NCBI RefSeq assembly: GCF_000876015.1
Contig: NZ_BBQM01000016.1
Coordinates: 372,001 to 436,000 of the forward strand
Reading direction: 5' to 3'
DNA from: Cupriavidus basilensis
Lineage (GTDB): Bacteria > Pseudomonadota > Gammaproteobacteria > Burkholderiales > Burkholderiaceae
Length of the DNA stretch: 64,000 nucleotides
Below, in pieces: positions 34,799-42,268 of the stretch; within the stretch, counting starts at the first letter, position 1, and every line of letters starts with the position of its first letter. A program made the translations under genes and the position numbers. The notes under the pieces were generated by a model that saw only the letters and a list, made by a program, of their open reading frames with translations, ran no database searches and was not told the DNA's origin.

Positions 34799-37492
34799 TC
34801 AGTACAGCAAGCCCAGCTCGAAACTGCCGGTGCCGGTGCCGGTGCCGGACAGCACCCCGCCGCTCACCGTGTACGCCCCGCTCACCGCGCCGGCCGCGCC
34901 GATCACGCCCAGCACCGGCTGGTTGTAGGTCAGCGTGCCGCTGGCGCTGCCGCGCGTGATGGCCAGGCCCGCGAGGTCGGCGTTGAGCTGCGTGCCGTCG
35001 CTCACGCTGACGCGGTAGGCGCCGTCCGCGGCGCCCGCGGCCAGCGGCAGCGTGGCCGGCTGCGGCGCGTAGAAGTGCATGCCGTAGGCCGTGGCCGAGC
35101 GCGTCAGCACCAGCGGCACCGGCTTGCCGTTGACCATGCCGCTGATCAGCGAGCCGCTCAGCGTGCCGCCGCCCGCGGTGGGCGAGCCGCCGACGAAGTA
35201 GTCGAAGGCATTGCGTGCGCTGTTCCAGGCGATATAGCCCTTGGTGGTCGCGGTGCAGCCCGCGTCGTAGGTGATGAAGCCGCCGGTGACGGGGTCCGCG
35301 CAGGTCTGCCACGTCGCCGCCGACGAGCGCAGCCGCGCCGAGCCGTTCACCACGCTGGCCGCGCCGCCCGCCACCGCGTACTGGATGCCGTTGACGTTGT
35401 AGATGTCGGCCACCGCCTTGTAGTCGCTGCTGACGTTCTCGAAGGCCAGCAGCGGCGCGAAGCCCGCGCCGGTGGCGTTGGCCACGCCGCCCAGCATCAC
35501 GCCGCCGCCGGTCAGCGTGAACAAGGCCCCGTTCTCGCCGCTGGAGAAGGTGCAGCCGCCCTGCGCCACCAGCGTGCCGCTGCGCGCGGTGCCGCCGGCG
35601 CGCTGCAGGCTGGCGTCGATGGTCACGGTGTAGTTCAGCGTGGCCGGGTCGAGGCGCACCGTCAGTTCCTCGCCGAGCATGTTGCCGCCCTTGTAGCTGG
35701 TCGCGGCCGCAGGCAGGTTCAGGCACGACTGCGGCGGCCCGCTGCTGCCGGCGCAACTGTAGTTGATGGCGGCGTCGAGACTGCCCGAGCCCTTGTACTT
35801 GGGCCACGAGGGGTACTGGCACAGCGGCCGCGCGCGGCCATAGGTCTGCGCATTGGTGTCCATCACCGTGCGGGTGCCCGGCGCCACGCCCTGCTCCACC
35901 CAGTTCTCCAGCGCGGTCAGCGAGTTCCACGCCGGCAGGAAGCTGCCGGTGCCGTGGCCCATGCCGGGCACGGTGTAGAAGCGGATGCCCTGGTCCACCG
36001 CGGCCTGCCCCACGCGCCCGGTCACGGCCTGGAACCACGCGATGGTGGAGTTGGGGCTGATCACCTCGTCGGCCAGGCCGTGCAGCAGGATCAGCCGGCC
36101 GCCGTGGCCGAGGAAGCCGGACAGGTCCGGGTTGGTGGCGTCGGTCAGCGCCGAGACCTGCTGCACGCGCGCGGTGTAGGCGCCCGGGCTGGCGGGGTCG
36201 AAGGTGAGCGAGTCGAAGCTGGCCACGCGCGTGACGAAATACTTCACCCACTGGTCGCCGGTCAGGTAGACATTGGCGTCCGCCGTGGTGGCCGGATTGC
36301 CCGGCACCGCCCGCGTGCCGAGGTCGCGCGTGGTGAACGGCCCCGCCACCAGCGCGCCTTCGAGCAGGTTGTAGCCGCCCGCCACGGTGACGCCGTTGGC
36401 GATCGGGTAGCTCAACTGCAGCGGGTTCTCGATGGTCTTGACGGTGTCGATCTGCGCATCGGACAGGCAGGTGTCGCCGGCATCGGTGCCGCCCGGGCAG
36501 CGCAGGCCGGCCAGCACCTGCATGGCGCCCACGCGGCAGCCTTCCACGTTGCTGACCACCTGGTCGGCCGCGCCGTCGAGCCGGTCGCAGGCGGCCATCG
36601 CCGCGCTCTGCACCAGCAGCGTCTTGTTGATGTTGAGCCAGCCGGCGCCGCCGTTGAGGTAGAGCGCGCGGCCCACCGCCACGTTCGACAGGCGCGTGCC
36701 GGTGTAGTTGAGCGCCGGCTCGTTGGCGATCACGCCGTCGTAGTCGGCCGGCCAGCGCTGGATGTAGCTCAGCGCGTCGCGCCCGCCGGTGGAGGTGCCG
36801 AGGAAATACGCGCGGTCCGGCGCGCGGCCGTAGCGCTGCCTGAGCAGTGCGAGCGCGGCGTCGTGGGTCTTCTTGAGGGTGTCGCCGCCGTAGTTGGCCA
36901 GCGCCTCGTCATTGGCGGCGAAGGTGCCGTCGGTGATGCTGCCGCTCTGGTGGCCGGAATCGTCGCCCCAGGTGGCGTAGCCGCGCGCCAGCGGCGCCGG
37001 GTCGTCCGGCAGCGCGAAGCGCACGGTCTCGGTGCCGTCGATCAGCTTGCCGTCGAAGCCGCCGCCGCCGAACTGGATGGCCTTGCCGTTCCAGGCCGTG
37101 GGCAGGTTGAGCGCGAAGTTGATGCTGGGCGCGCTGGCGTCCACGGGCCGGATCTGGCCGCGCACCGCGCAGTACTCGCCCAGCGTGTTGCCGGCGGCAT
37201 CGGCGGCGATCAGCGTGGCCGAGGCCACCTGCACGCCGCCATTGGACAGCGCCAGCGCGGAAGCCGGCAGCGTGGCGCTGGCCAGCGCCGTGCAGGCATC
37301 CTGCGGCGACAGCGAGGGCGAGCCGGGATCCACCGGCGTGGCGGGCGAGCCGTTGCCCGCCGTGCCGCCCGGCACGGCCGGGCCGGCGCTGGCGGCATCG
37401 TCCCCGCCGCAGCCGCCGAGCAGCAGGCTGGCCGACAGCGCGGCAGCCAATACCGGCCACGCCAATGCGCGGCCGCAACGAACGGTCTTCAT
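34799..37492 (-). CDS. Tannase/feruloyl-esterase-family lipoprotein with extra C-terminal domain
   Basis: 897 residues from ATG 37492 (MKTVRCGRALAWPVLAAALS). A signal peptide with lipobox LLGGC puts lipid-modified Cys at residue 28, so it is probably anchored in the outer membrane. The tannase core (about 65-585) shows the nucleophile in YFLGTSTGGRDALSYIQRWP (Ser234), the acid in LHGLADEVISPNST (Asp475) and the base in VPGMGHGTGSFLPAW (His513). Such enzymes cleave gallate, ferulate or similar aryl esters. After residue 585 come about 310 residues of Gly/Thr/Ser-rich beta-type sequence not part of the usual enzyme. The upstream operator is shared with the LysR/hydrolase promoter. Confidence 0.87.
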   Translation of the reverse strand: MKTVRCGRALAWPVLAAALSASLLLGGCGGDDAASAGPAVPGGTAGNGSPATPVDPGSPSLSPQDACTALASATLPASALALSNGGVQVASATLIAADAAGNTLGEYCAVRGQIRPVDASAPSINFALNLPTAWNGKAIQFGGGGFDGKLIDGTETVRFALPDDPAPLARGYATWGDDSGHQSGSITDGTFAANDEALANYGGDTLKKTHDAALALLRQRYGRAPDRAYFLGTSTGGRDALSYIQRWPADYDGVIANEPALNYTGTRLSNVAVGRALYLNGGAGWLNINKTLLVQSAAMAACDRLDGAADQVVSNVEGCRVGAMQVLAGLRCPGGTDAGDTCLSDAQIDTVKTIENPLQLSYPIANGVTVAGGYNLLEGALVAGPFTTRDLGTRAVPGNPATTADANVYLTGDQWVKYFVTRVASFDSLTFDPASPGAYTARVQQVSALTDATNPDLSGFLGHGGRLILLHGLADEVISPNSTIAWFQAVTGRVGQAAVDQGIRFYTVPGMGHGTGSFLPAWNSLTALENWVEQGVAPGTRTVMDTNAQTYGRARPLCQYPSWPKYKGSGSLDAAINYSCAGSSGPPQSCLNLPAAATSYKGGNMLGEELTVRLDPATLNYTVTIDASLQRAGGTARSGTLVAQGGCTFSSGENGALFTLTGGGVMLGGVANATGAGFAPLLAFENVSSDYKAVADIYNVNGIQYAVAGGAASVVNGSARLRSSAATWQTCADPVTGGFITYDAGCTATTKGYIAWNSARNAFDYFVGGSPTAGGGTLSGSLISGMVNGKPVPLVLTRSATAYGMHFYAPQPATLPLAAGAADGAYRVSVSDGTQLNADLAGLAITRGSASGTLTYNQPVLGVIGAAGAVSGAYTVSGGVLSGTGTGTGSFELGLLY

Positions 37493-37566
37493 CTTGTCTC
37501 CTCCTAGGCTCCCGGTTGAAATGGCCCGGGATGTGGAGCGAGACGGTAGCACCGCGCGGGGCGCAG

Positions 37567-37615
37567 GTAAAATATATGGAAATTGGCTTTTCCATATCCA
37601 ACAGATATGGAAAAG
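37567..37615. promoter_or_regulatory. Composite three-half-site operator, copy 2 (tannase promoter)
   Basis: GTAAAAT (37567-37573), ATATGG (37574-37579), 12 bp, CCATAT (37592-37597), 7 bp and ATATGG (37605-37610), the same geometry as copy 1. In addition CTTTTCCATATC (37587-37598) and GATATGGAAAAG (37604-37615) form a perfect 12-bp inverted repeat around CAACA. The element sits 75-123 bp upstream of the tannase ATG, with an AT-rich -10-like TATATT inside it on the minus strand. Confidence 0.75.
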
Positions 37616-37697
37616 CGGCGGGGCCTGGCTTTTCGCGGTCTCCGGGGCGAGAAACGGAGCCGACGGTTTTTCCGGCACGGCGGCATTCGCAAGCGCC

Positions 37698-37752
37698 CGC
37701 CCTCTCCCCGGCCCCTCTCCCCCGGCCCCTCTCCCACTTCGCGGGAGAGGGG
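37698..37752. repeat. C-rich tandem repeat plus 10-bp hairpin downstream of def
   Basis: GCCCTCTCCCCG is followed by two copies of GCCCCTCTCCC-type units; the last one (CCCCTCTCCC, 37726-37735) pairs perfectly with GGGAGAGGGG (37743-37752) around a 7-nt loop. It is placed 69-123 bp past the def stop and may terminate the smc-zipA-ligA-def operon, though a T-run is absent. Similar C-rich/G-rich hairpins are, to my knowledge, dispersed in many proteobacterial genomes. Confidence 0.5.
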
Positions 37753-37820
37753 AGCAAACCTGTGGCTGACGAAGGTTTGCGGGGAATGCAGAGCGCCCCC
37801 GCGGGCAGCGGGTTTTCCGC

Positions 37821-38354
37821 TCAGTCGTCGCTGTTCGGCGGCAGCTCGGGAAACAGCACTTCGGTGAAGCCGAACCGCGTGAAGTCCTTCACCCGCATCG
37901 GGTACAGGATCCCCTGCAGGTGATCGCATTCGTGCTGCACCACGCGCGCGTGGAAATCCTCGGCCACGCGCTCGATGGGCGCGCCCATCATGTCGAAGCC
38001 GGTGTATTTCAACCGCGTGAAGCGCGGCACCACGCCGCGCAGGCCTGGCACGGACAGGCAGCCTTCCCAGCCTTCTTCCTGCTCGTCGCCGAGCGGCGTC
38101 AGCACCGGGTTGATCAGCACCGTCTTGGGCACGGTCGGCGCGTCGGGATAGCGCGGGTTGCGGTCGAAGCCGAAGATCACCACCTGCAGGTCCACGCCGA
38201 TCTGCGGCGCGGCGAGGCCGGCGCCGTTGGCGTGGTCCATCGTGTCGAACATGTCGTCGATCAGCGTGCGCAGCTCGGGCGTGTTGAAGCGCGTGACGGG
38301 CCGCGCCACCTGCAGCAGCCGCGGATCGCCCATCTTGAGGATGTCGCGGATCAT
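37821..38354 (-). CDS. def: Peptide deformylase
   Basis: Removes the formyl group from the N-terminal Met. 177 residues from ATG 38354 (MIRDILKMGDPRLLQVARPV), which overlaps the ligA stop as ATGA. Motif 1 GAGLAAPQIGV, motif 2 EGCLSVPG (metal Cys) and motif 3 QHECDHLQG (two metal His, catalytic Glu) are all present. The C-terminal tail (FTRFGFTEVLFPELPPNSDD) is typical of second-copy Burkholderiales deformylases, which are often linked to ligA rather than fmt; a further def elsewhere in the genome is likely (inference). Confidence 0.96.
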   Translation of the reverse strand: MIRDILKMGDPRLLQVARPVTRFNTPELRTLIDDMFDTMDHANGAGLAAPQIGVDLQVVIFGFDRNPRYPDAPTVPKTVLINPVLTPLGDEQEEGWEGCLSVPGLRGVVPRFTRLKYTGFDMMGAPIERVAEDFHARVVQHECDHLQGILYPMRVKDFTRFGFTEVLFPELPPNSDD

Positions 38355-40816
38355 GATTGTTCTCCGTTGGGTTCTGCTTCGTTGGCGGCGCCGGCGAGCA
38401 GCGCCAGCATCGCGGCCTCGTCGAGCACCGTGACGCCGAGCGCGAGCGCTTTCTCCAGCTTGCTGCCGGCTTCGGCGCCGGCCACCACGTAATCGGTCTT
38501 CTTCGACACCGAGCCGGCCACCTTGGCGCCGGCGGCTTCCAGCTTGTCCTTGGCCTCGTCGCGCGACAGCGTCGGCAGCGAGCCGGTCAGCACGAAGGTC
38601 TTGCCGGCCAGCGGCGATTGCGCGACCTCGTCGGGCGCGGGCAGTTCGGCCAGCAGTTCGGCGCGCAGCGCCGAGAGATCGCGCAGCTGCCCGCGCGCGC
38701 CTTCGCGCCCGAGAAATTCCTGCAGCGAGGCCAGCGCGTCGGCCGGCAGCTTGCGCTCGGCCAGCCATTCGGCGCTGGCGTCGGCGAGCTGGTCCAGGCT
38801 GTCGAGGTCCTGCGCGAGCTGCTCGGCGCGCAGCGCCGTGAGCTTGGGCACGCCCAGCGCCGCCAGCAAAACCGGCAGCGCGAGCTTGTCGGCCAGCGCC
38901 GGCAGCGGGCGGCCGCCTTCGACCGGCACCACGCCGTAGCGCAGCAGGTCGTCGATGACCGTCTCGTTGCGCGGCTCCTTGAAGAATTCGTAGATCGACT
39001 CGGCCACCACCTCGCCCACGTCCGGCAGCACGCGCAGCAGCGGCAGCGGCGCGCGCCGCACCCAGGCCAGCCGGCCCAGCCAGTCGGCCAGGGTCTTGGC
39101 GGTGGACTCGCCGACGTGGCGCGCGCCGAGCGCGAACAGGAAGCGCGCCAGCGGCCGTTCCTTGCTGGCGGCGATGCCTTCGAGGATGTTGTCGGCCCAC
39201 TTGGTGGCGATCTTGCCCTGCGCCACGGTCTCGGGCACCACGTCGTCGCGCTCGTCGGCCAGGCGCTTGACGTCGAGGAAGTCGTCGCGCGTCAGGCGGT
39301 ACAGGTCGGCCACGCTGGCGATGCGCTCGAACTCGACGAGGTTGTCGATGTGGCGCTCGCCCAGCCCTTCGATGTCCATCGCGCGGCGCGCGGCGAAATG
39401 CCGGATCGACTCCTTGCGCTGCGCCTTGCAGGTCAGCCCGCCGGTGCAGCGCGCCACCGCCTCGCCTTCCTCGCGCACCACGTGCGACTGGCACACCGGG
39501 CATTTGTCCGGCATGACGAAGCGGCGGTACGGCTCGGGCAGCTCCGCCGCGAGCGGATCGAATCCGGGCGGGCGCTGCTCCGCGACCACCGCCACCACTT
39601 CGGGAATCACGTCGCCGGCGCGCCGCACGATCACGGTGTCGCCGATCAGCACGCCCAGGCGCTCGATCTCGTCCTGGTTGTGCAGCGTGACGTTGGACAC
39701 CATCGCGCCGCCGACGAACACCGGCGCCAGCCGCGCCACCGGCGTGATGGCGCCGGTGCGGCCGACCTGCACGTCGATGCCGAGCACGGTGGTGGTGCGC
39801 TCCTGCGCCGGGTACTTGTGCGCCACCGCCCAGCGCGGCTCGCGCGAGACGAAGCCGAGCCGGCGCTGCAGGTCGAGCCGGTTGACCTTGTAGACCACGC
39901 CGTCGATGTCGAACGGCAGGGCCTCGCGGCGCTCGCCGATCTCGCGGTGGAAGGCCACCAGCCCCTCGGCGCCCCGCACCACGCGGCGGTCCTTGTTGAC
40001 CGGCAGGCCGAACGCTTCGAGCGCGTCGAGCATGCCGCTGTGCGTGGGCGGAATGTCCCAGCCCGCGGTCTCGCCCAGCCCGTAGGCGAAGAAGCGCAGC
40101 GGGCGCTGCGCGGCGATGGCCGAATCGAGCTGGCGGATCGCGCCGGCGGCGGTGTTGCGCGGGTTGACGAAGATCTTCTCGCCGGCCTCGCGCTGGCGCG
40201 CGTTGAGGCGGTCGAAATCGTCGCGGCGCATGTAGGCCTCGCCGCGCGCCTCCAGCACCGGCGGCGCGTCGCCCTTGAGCCGCATCGGGATGCTCTTGAT
40301 GGTCCTGACGTTGGCGGTGACGTCCTCGCCGTTGGTGCCGTCGCCGCGCGTGGCGGCCTGCACCAGCAGGCCGTTTTCGTAGCGCAGGCTCAGCGCGAGG
40401 CCGTCGAACTTGAGCTCGGCCATGTATTCCACCGGCGCGCCGTCCTCGCCCAGGCCGAGCTCGCGGCGCACGCGCGCGTCGAAGGCTTCGGCGCCGGTGC
40501 TCTCGGTGTCGGTCTCGGTGCGGATCGACAGCATCGGCACGACGTGGCGCACCGTGGTGAAGGCCGACAGCGCCTGGCCGCCCACGCGCTGGGTGGGCGA
40601 GTCGGGCGTCAGCAGCTCGGGATGCGCGGCCTCGATGGCCTGCAGCTCGCGGTACAGCGCGTCGTAGTCCGCATCGGGAATCGACGGTTCGTCGAGCACG
40701 TAATACCGGTAATTGTGGCGATCGATTTCCGCGCGCAGCCATGCGGCGCGCGCGGCGGGGGCATCGCCGGCGGGTGCGGGGGCTTGCGCCGCCGCACCGT
40801 CTTGCTTGGGACTCAT
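38351..40816 (-). CDS. ligA: NAD-dependent DNA ligase
   Basis: Seals nicks in replication and repair using NAD+. 821 residues from ATG 40816 (MSPKQDGAAAQAPAPAGDAP), longer than E. coli LigA because of a 30-residue Ala/Pro N-terminal tail; an ATG 12 codons upstream is possible. Domains: Ia (RAEIDRHNYRYYVLDEPSI), adenylation with the nucleotide-acceptor Lys in AELKFDGLALSLRY, OB fold, zinc finger with four Cys (CPVCQSHVV and CTGGLTCKAQ), helix-hairpin-helix region (AMDIEGLGERHIDNLVEFER) and C-terminal BRCT (GKTFVLTGSLPTLSRDEAKD). Confidence 0.97.
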   Translation of the reverse strand: MSPKQDGAAAQAPAPAGDAPAARAAWLRAEIDRHNYRYYVLDEPSIPDADYDALYRELQAIEAAHPELLTPDSPTQRVGGQALSAFTTVRHVVPMLSIRTETDTESTGAEAFDARVRRELGLGEDGAPVEYMAELKFDGLALSLRYENGLLVQAATRGDGTNGEDVTANVRTIKSIPMRLKGDAPPVLEARGEAYMRRDDFDRLNARQREAGEKIFVNPRNTAAGAIRQLDSAIAAQRPLRFFAYGLGETAGWDIPPTHSGMLDALEAFGLPVNKDRRVVRGAEGLVAFHREIGERREALPFDIDGVVYKVNRLDLQRRLGFVSREPRWAVAHKYPAQERTTTVLGIDVQVGRTGAITPVARLAPVFVGGAMVSNVTLHNQDEIERLGVLIGDTVIVRRAGDVIPEVVAVVAEQRPPGFDPLAAELPEPYRRFVMPDKCPVCQSHVVREEGEAVARCTGGLTCKAQRKESIRHFAARRAMDIEGLGERHIDNLVEFERIASVADLYRLTRDDFLDVKRLADERDDVVPETVAQGKIATKWADNILEGIAASKERPLARFLFALGARHVGESTAKTLADWLGRLAWVRRAPLPLLRVLPDVGEVVAESIYEFFKEPRNETVIDDLLRYGVVPVEGGRPLPALADKLALPVLLAALGVPKLTALRAEQLAQDLDSLDQLADASAEWLAERKLPADALASLQEFLGREGARGQLRDLSALRAELLAELPAPDEVAQSPLAGKTFVLTGSLPTLSRDEAKDKLEAAGAKVAGSVSKKTDYVVAGAEAGSKLEKALALGVTVLDEAAMLALLAGAANEAEPNGEQS

Positions 40817-40855
40817 ATTGTGTTTCCGGACCCGCTGCCGATCAGCGGGCAAATA

Positions 40856-42268
40856 TCACAGGCTGAACAGGCGCAGCGCCACCGGCGAGCCGGCCGGCAT
40901 GCCGCGCGCGTCGAGCTTGTCGTAGAGCGCCTGCAACTGGCCGAAGATGGCGACGAAGGAGGCCTCGCTCAGCGGCCGCATGTTGTCGTCCACCAATTGT
41001 GCGCCCATGCGCTGCGCCAGGCTGTAGCCGTATTCGCACACGGTCTTGAACGGCTTGGTGGCCTGTGCCGCGGACGGCACGTCGAGCAGCAGCGTGATCT
41101 GGCGCCCGGCCTTGGCCGTGAGATCGTCGCGCAGGAAGTTGGTGTCGCCGAACTGCAGCGTGAACAGCGCGCGCTGCACGCCGTCCGCGCCCGCCTGGTA
41201 GCGCGTGAAGCGGGTGCCGTCGCGCGACAGCACCAGGCCGTCCTGGGTGGCCACGGTCTGCACGTAGGCGGCCGACCACGGCGCGCCGTCGGAAATCACA
41301 TTGACGCCGAGCTGCACGTCGCAGCCGGCGGCGAAGGCATCGAGCTCGCGGCCGTTGGCCACGGTCTCGCTCATGTCGGGCAGCTCGGCGGAGGCGTCGA
41401 GCGACTCGGCCAGCGCTTCCACCGCGTTGACGAACTCGGAGAATTCCAGCGCGTTGAGCGCGCCGCCGCGGTTGGCCAGTTGCACCGCCACCTGCAGGTC
41501 TTCGTACTGGTGGCCGGCGGTGACGGCTTCCCAGGCGTTGGCCTCGGCGCGCAGGCCTTCGAGGTGCACCTGCTTGGTCCCGGCGCGGCGCAGGCGGCCG
41601 GTCAGCGGCAGGATGCGGTCGCCGGACTGCTTGCGCTCCAGGTGCAGCGGCACGATGCAGTCGATCAGCGGATCGATCACGGCCGGCGCGGGCTGGCCTT
41701 CGGGCACCAGCGGCTCGGGCTGGAGCGGCGCGCGCGCGCTGCCGGCCTGCGCGCCGGCTTGCGCATGTGCCTCGGCATGGGCTTGCGCATGCGATTCGGC
41801 GGCGCCGGCATCTTCGGCATGCCCGGCCGATTGTTCCGCGTCCGCGGTCTCGCGCTGCGCCTCGGCAGCATGGGCGGCATCCGTGGCATCGGCCGGCTTG
41901 TGCCGGGCAGCCTTGCCGGCGGCAGGCGAGGCGGCCAGCGCGACTTCGTCCGCCAGGCTCTGGTCGGCGTCGGCGGAACCCGCCGAGGCGGCCGCCATGC
42001 CGGCGGCCACCGAGGCCGCGTCCAGCGGCGAGGCCGACAGCGTGGGCTCGCGCCGCTCGGGCTGGCGGTCGGCGGCCGGCTCGTGCAGCCTGGCGTGGAC
42101 TTCGGGCGTCACCGCCGGGCTGACCACCGGCTCGCGCATCGGCGGCAGATCGTCTTCGGGCTGCAGCGCGCGCGGGCGGCGCGCCTTGCGGATCTGCCAC
42201 TGGTTGTAGGCCACGACCAGCAGCAGCAGGACGATGCCTGCGACGATGAGGGCGGTCTGTAGCGTCAT
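40856..42268 (-). CDS. zipA: ZipA-like cell division protein
   Basis: Anchors FtsZ to the inner membrane. 470 residues from ATG 42268, which overlaps the smc stop as ATGA. One N-terminal membrane segment (MTLQTALIVAGIVLLLLVVA), a basic stretch (RKARRPRALQ), then a long Ala/Glu/His-rich linker (about 40-200, e.g. AESHAQAHAEAHAQAGAQAG), and the C-terminal FtsZ-binding domain (about 330-470). The linker is longer than in enterobacteria and the C-terminal domain is divergent but recognisable. Always next to smc and ligA in this group. Confidence 0.88.
   Translation of the reverse strand: MTLQTALIVAGIVLLLLVVAYNQWQIRKARRPRALQPEDDLPPMREPVVSPAVTPEVHARLHEPAADRQPERREPTLSASPLDAASVAAGMAAASAGSADADQSLADEVALAASPAAGKAARHKPADATDAAHAAEAQRETADAEQSAGHAEDAGAAESHAQAHAEAHAQAGAQAGSARAPLQPEPLVPEGQPAPAVIDPLIDCIVPLHLERKQSGDRILPLTGRLRRAGTKQVHLEGLRAEANAWEAVTAGHQYEDLQVAVQLANRGGALNALEFSEFVNAVEALAESLDASAELPDMSETVANGRELDAFAAGCDVQLGVNVISDGAPWSAAYVQTVATQDGLVLSRDGTRFTRYQAGADGVQRALFTLQFGDTNFLRDDLTAKAGRQITLLLDVPSAAQATKPFKTVCEYGYSLAQRMGAQLVDDNMRPLSEASFVAIFGQLQALYDKLDARGMPAGSPVALRLFSL

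Larger units (their letters stand above)
37493..37820. other. 328-bp region upstream of the tannase-like gene
   Basis: No gene is supported. It contains the operator (37567-37615) and a C-rich tandem repeat with hairpin (37698-37752) next to def. Confidence 0.6.

Noticed and set aside
37698..37752. Mobile element end
   Set aside because: The C-rich repeat and hairpin have no transposase or target-site duplication nearby; a terminator or dispersed hairpin is the simpler reading.
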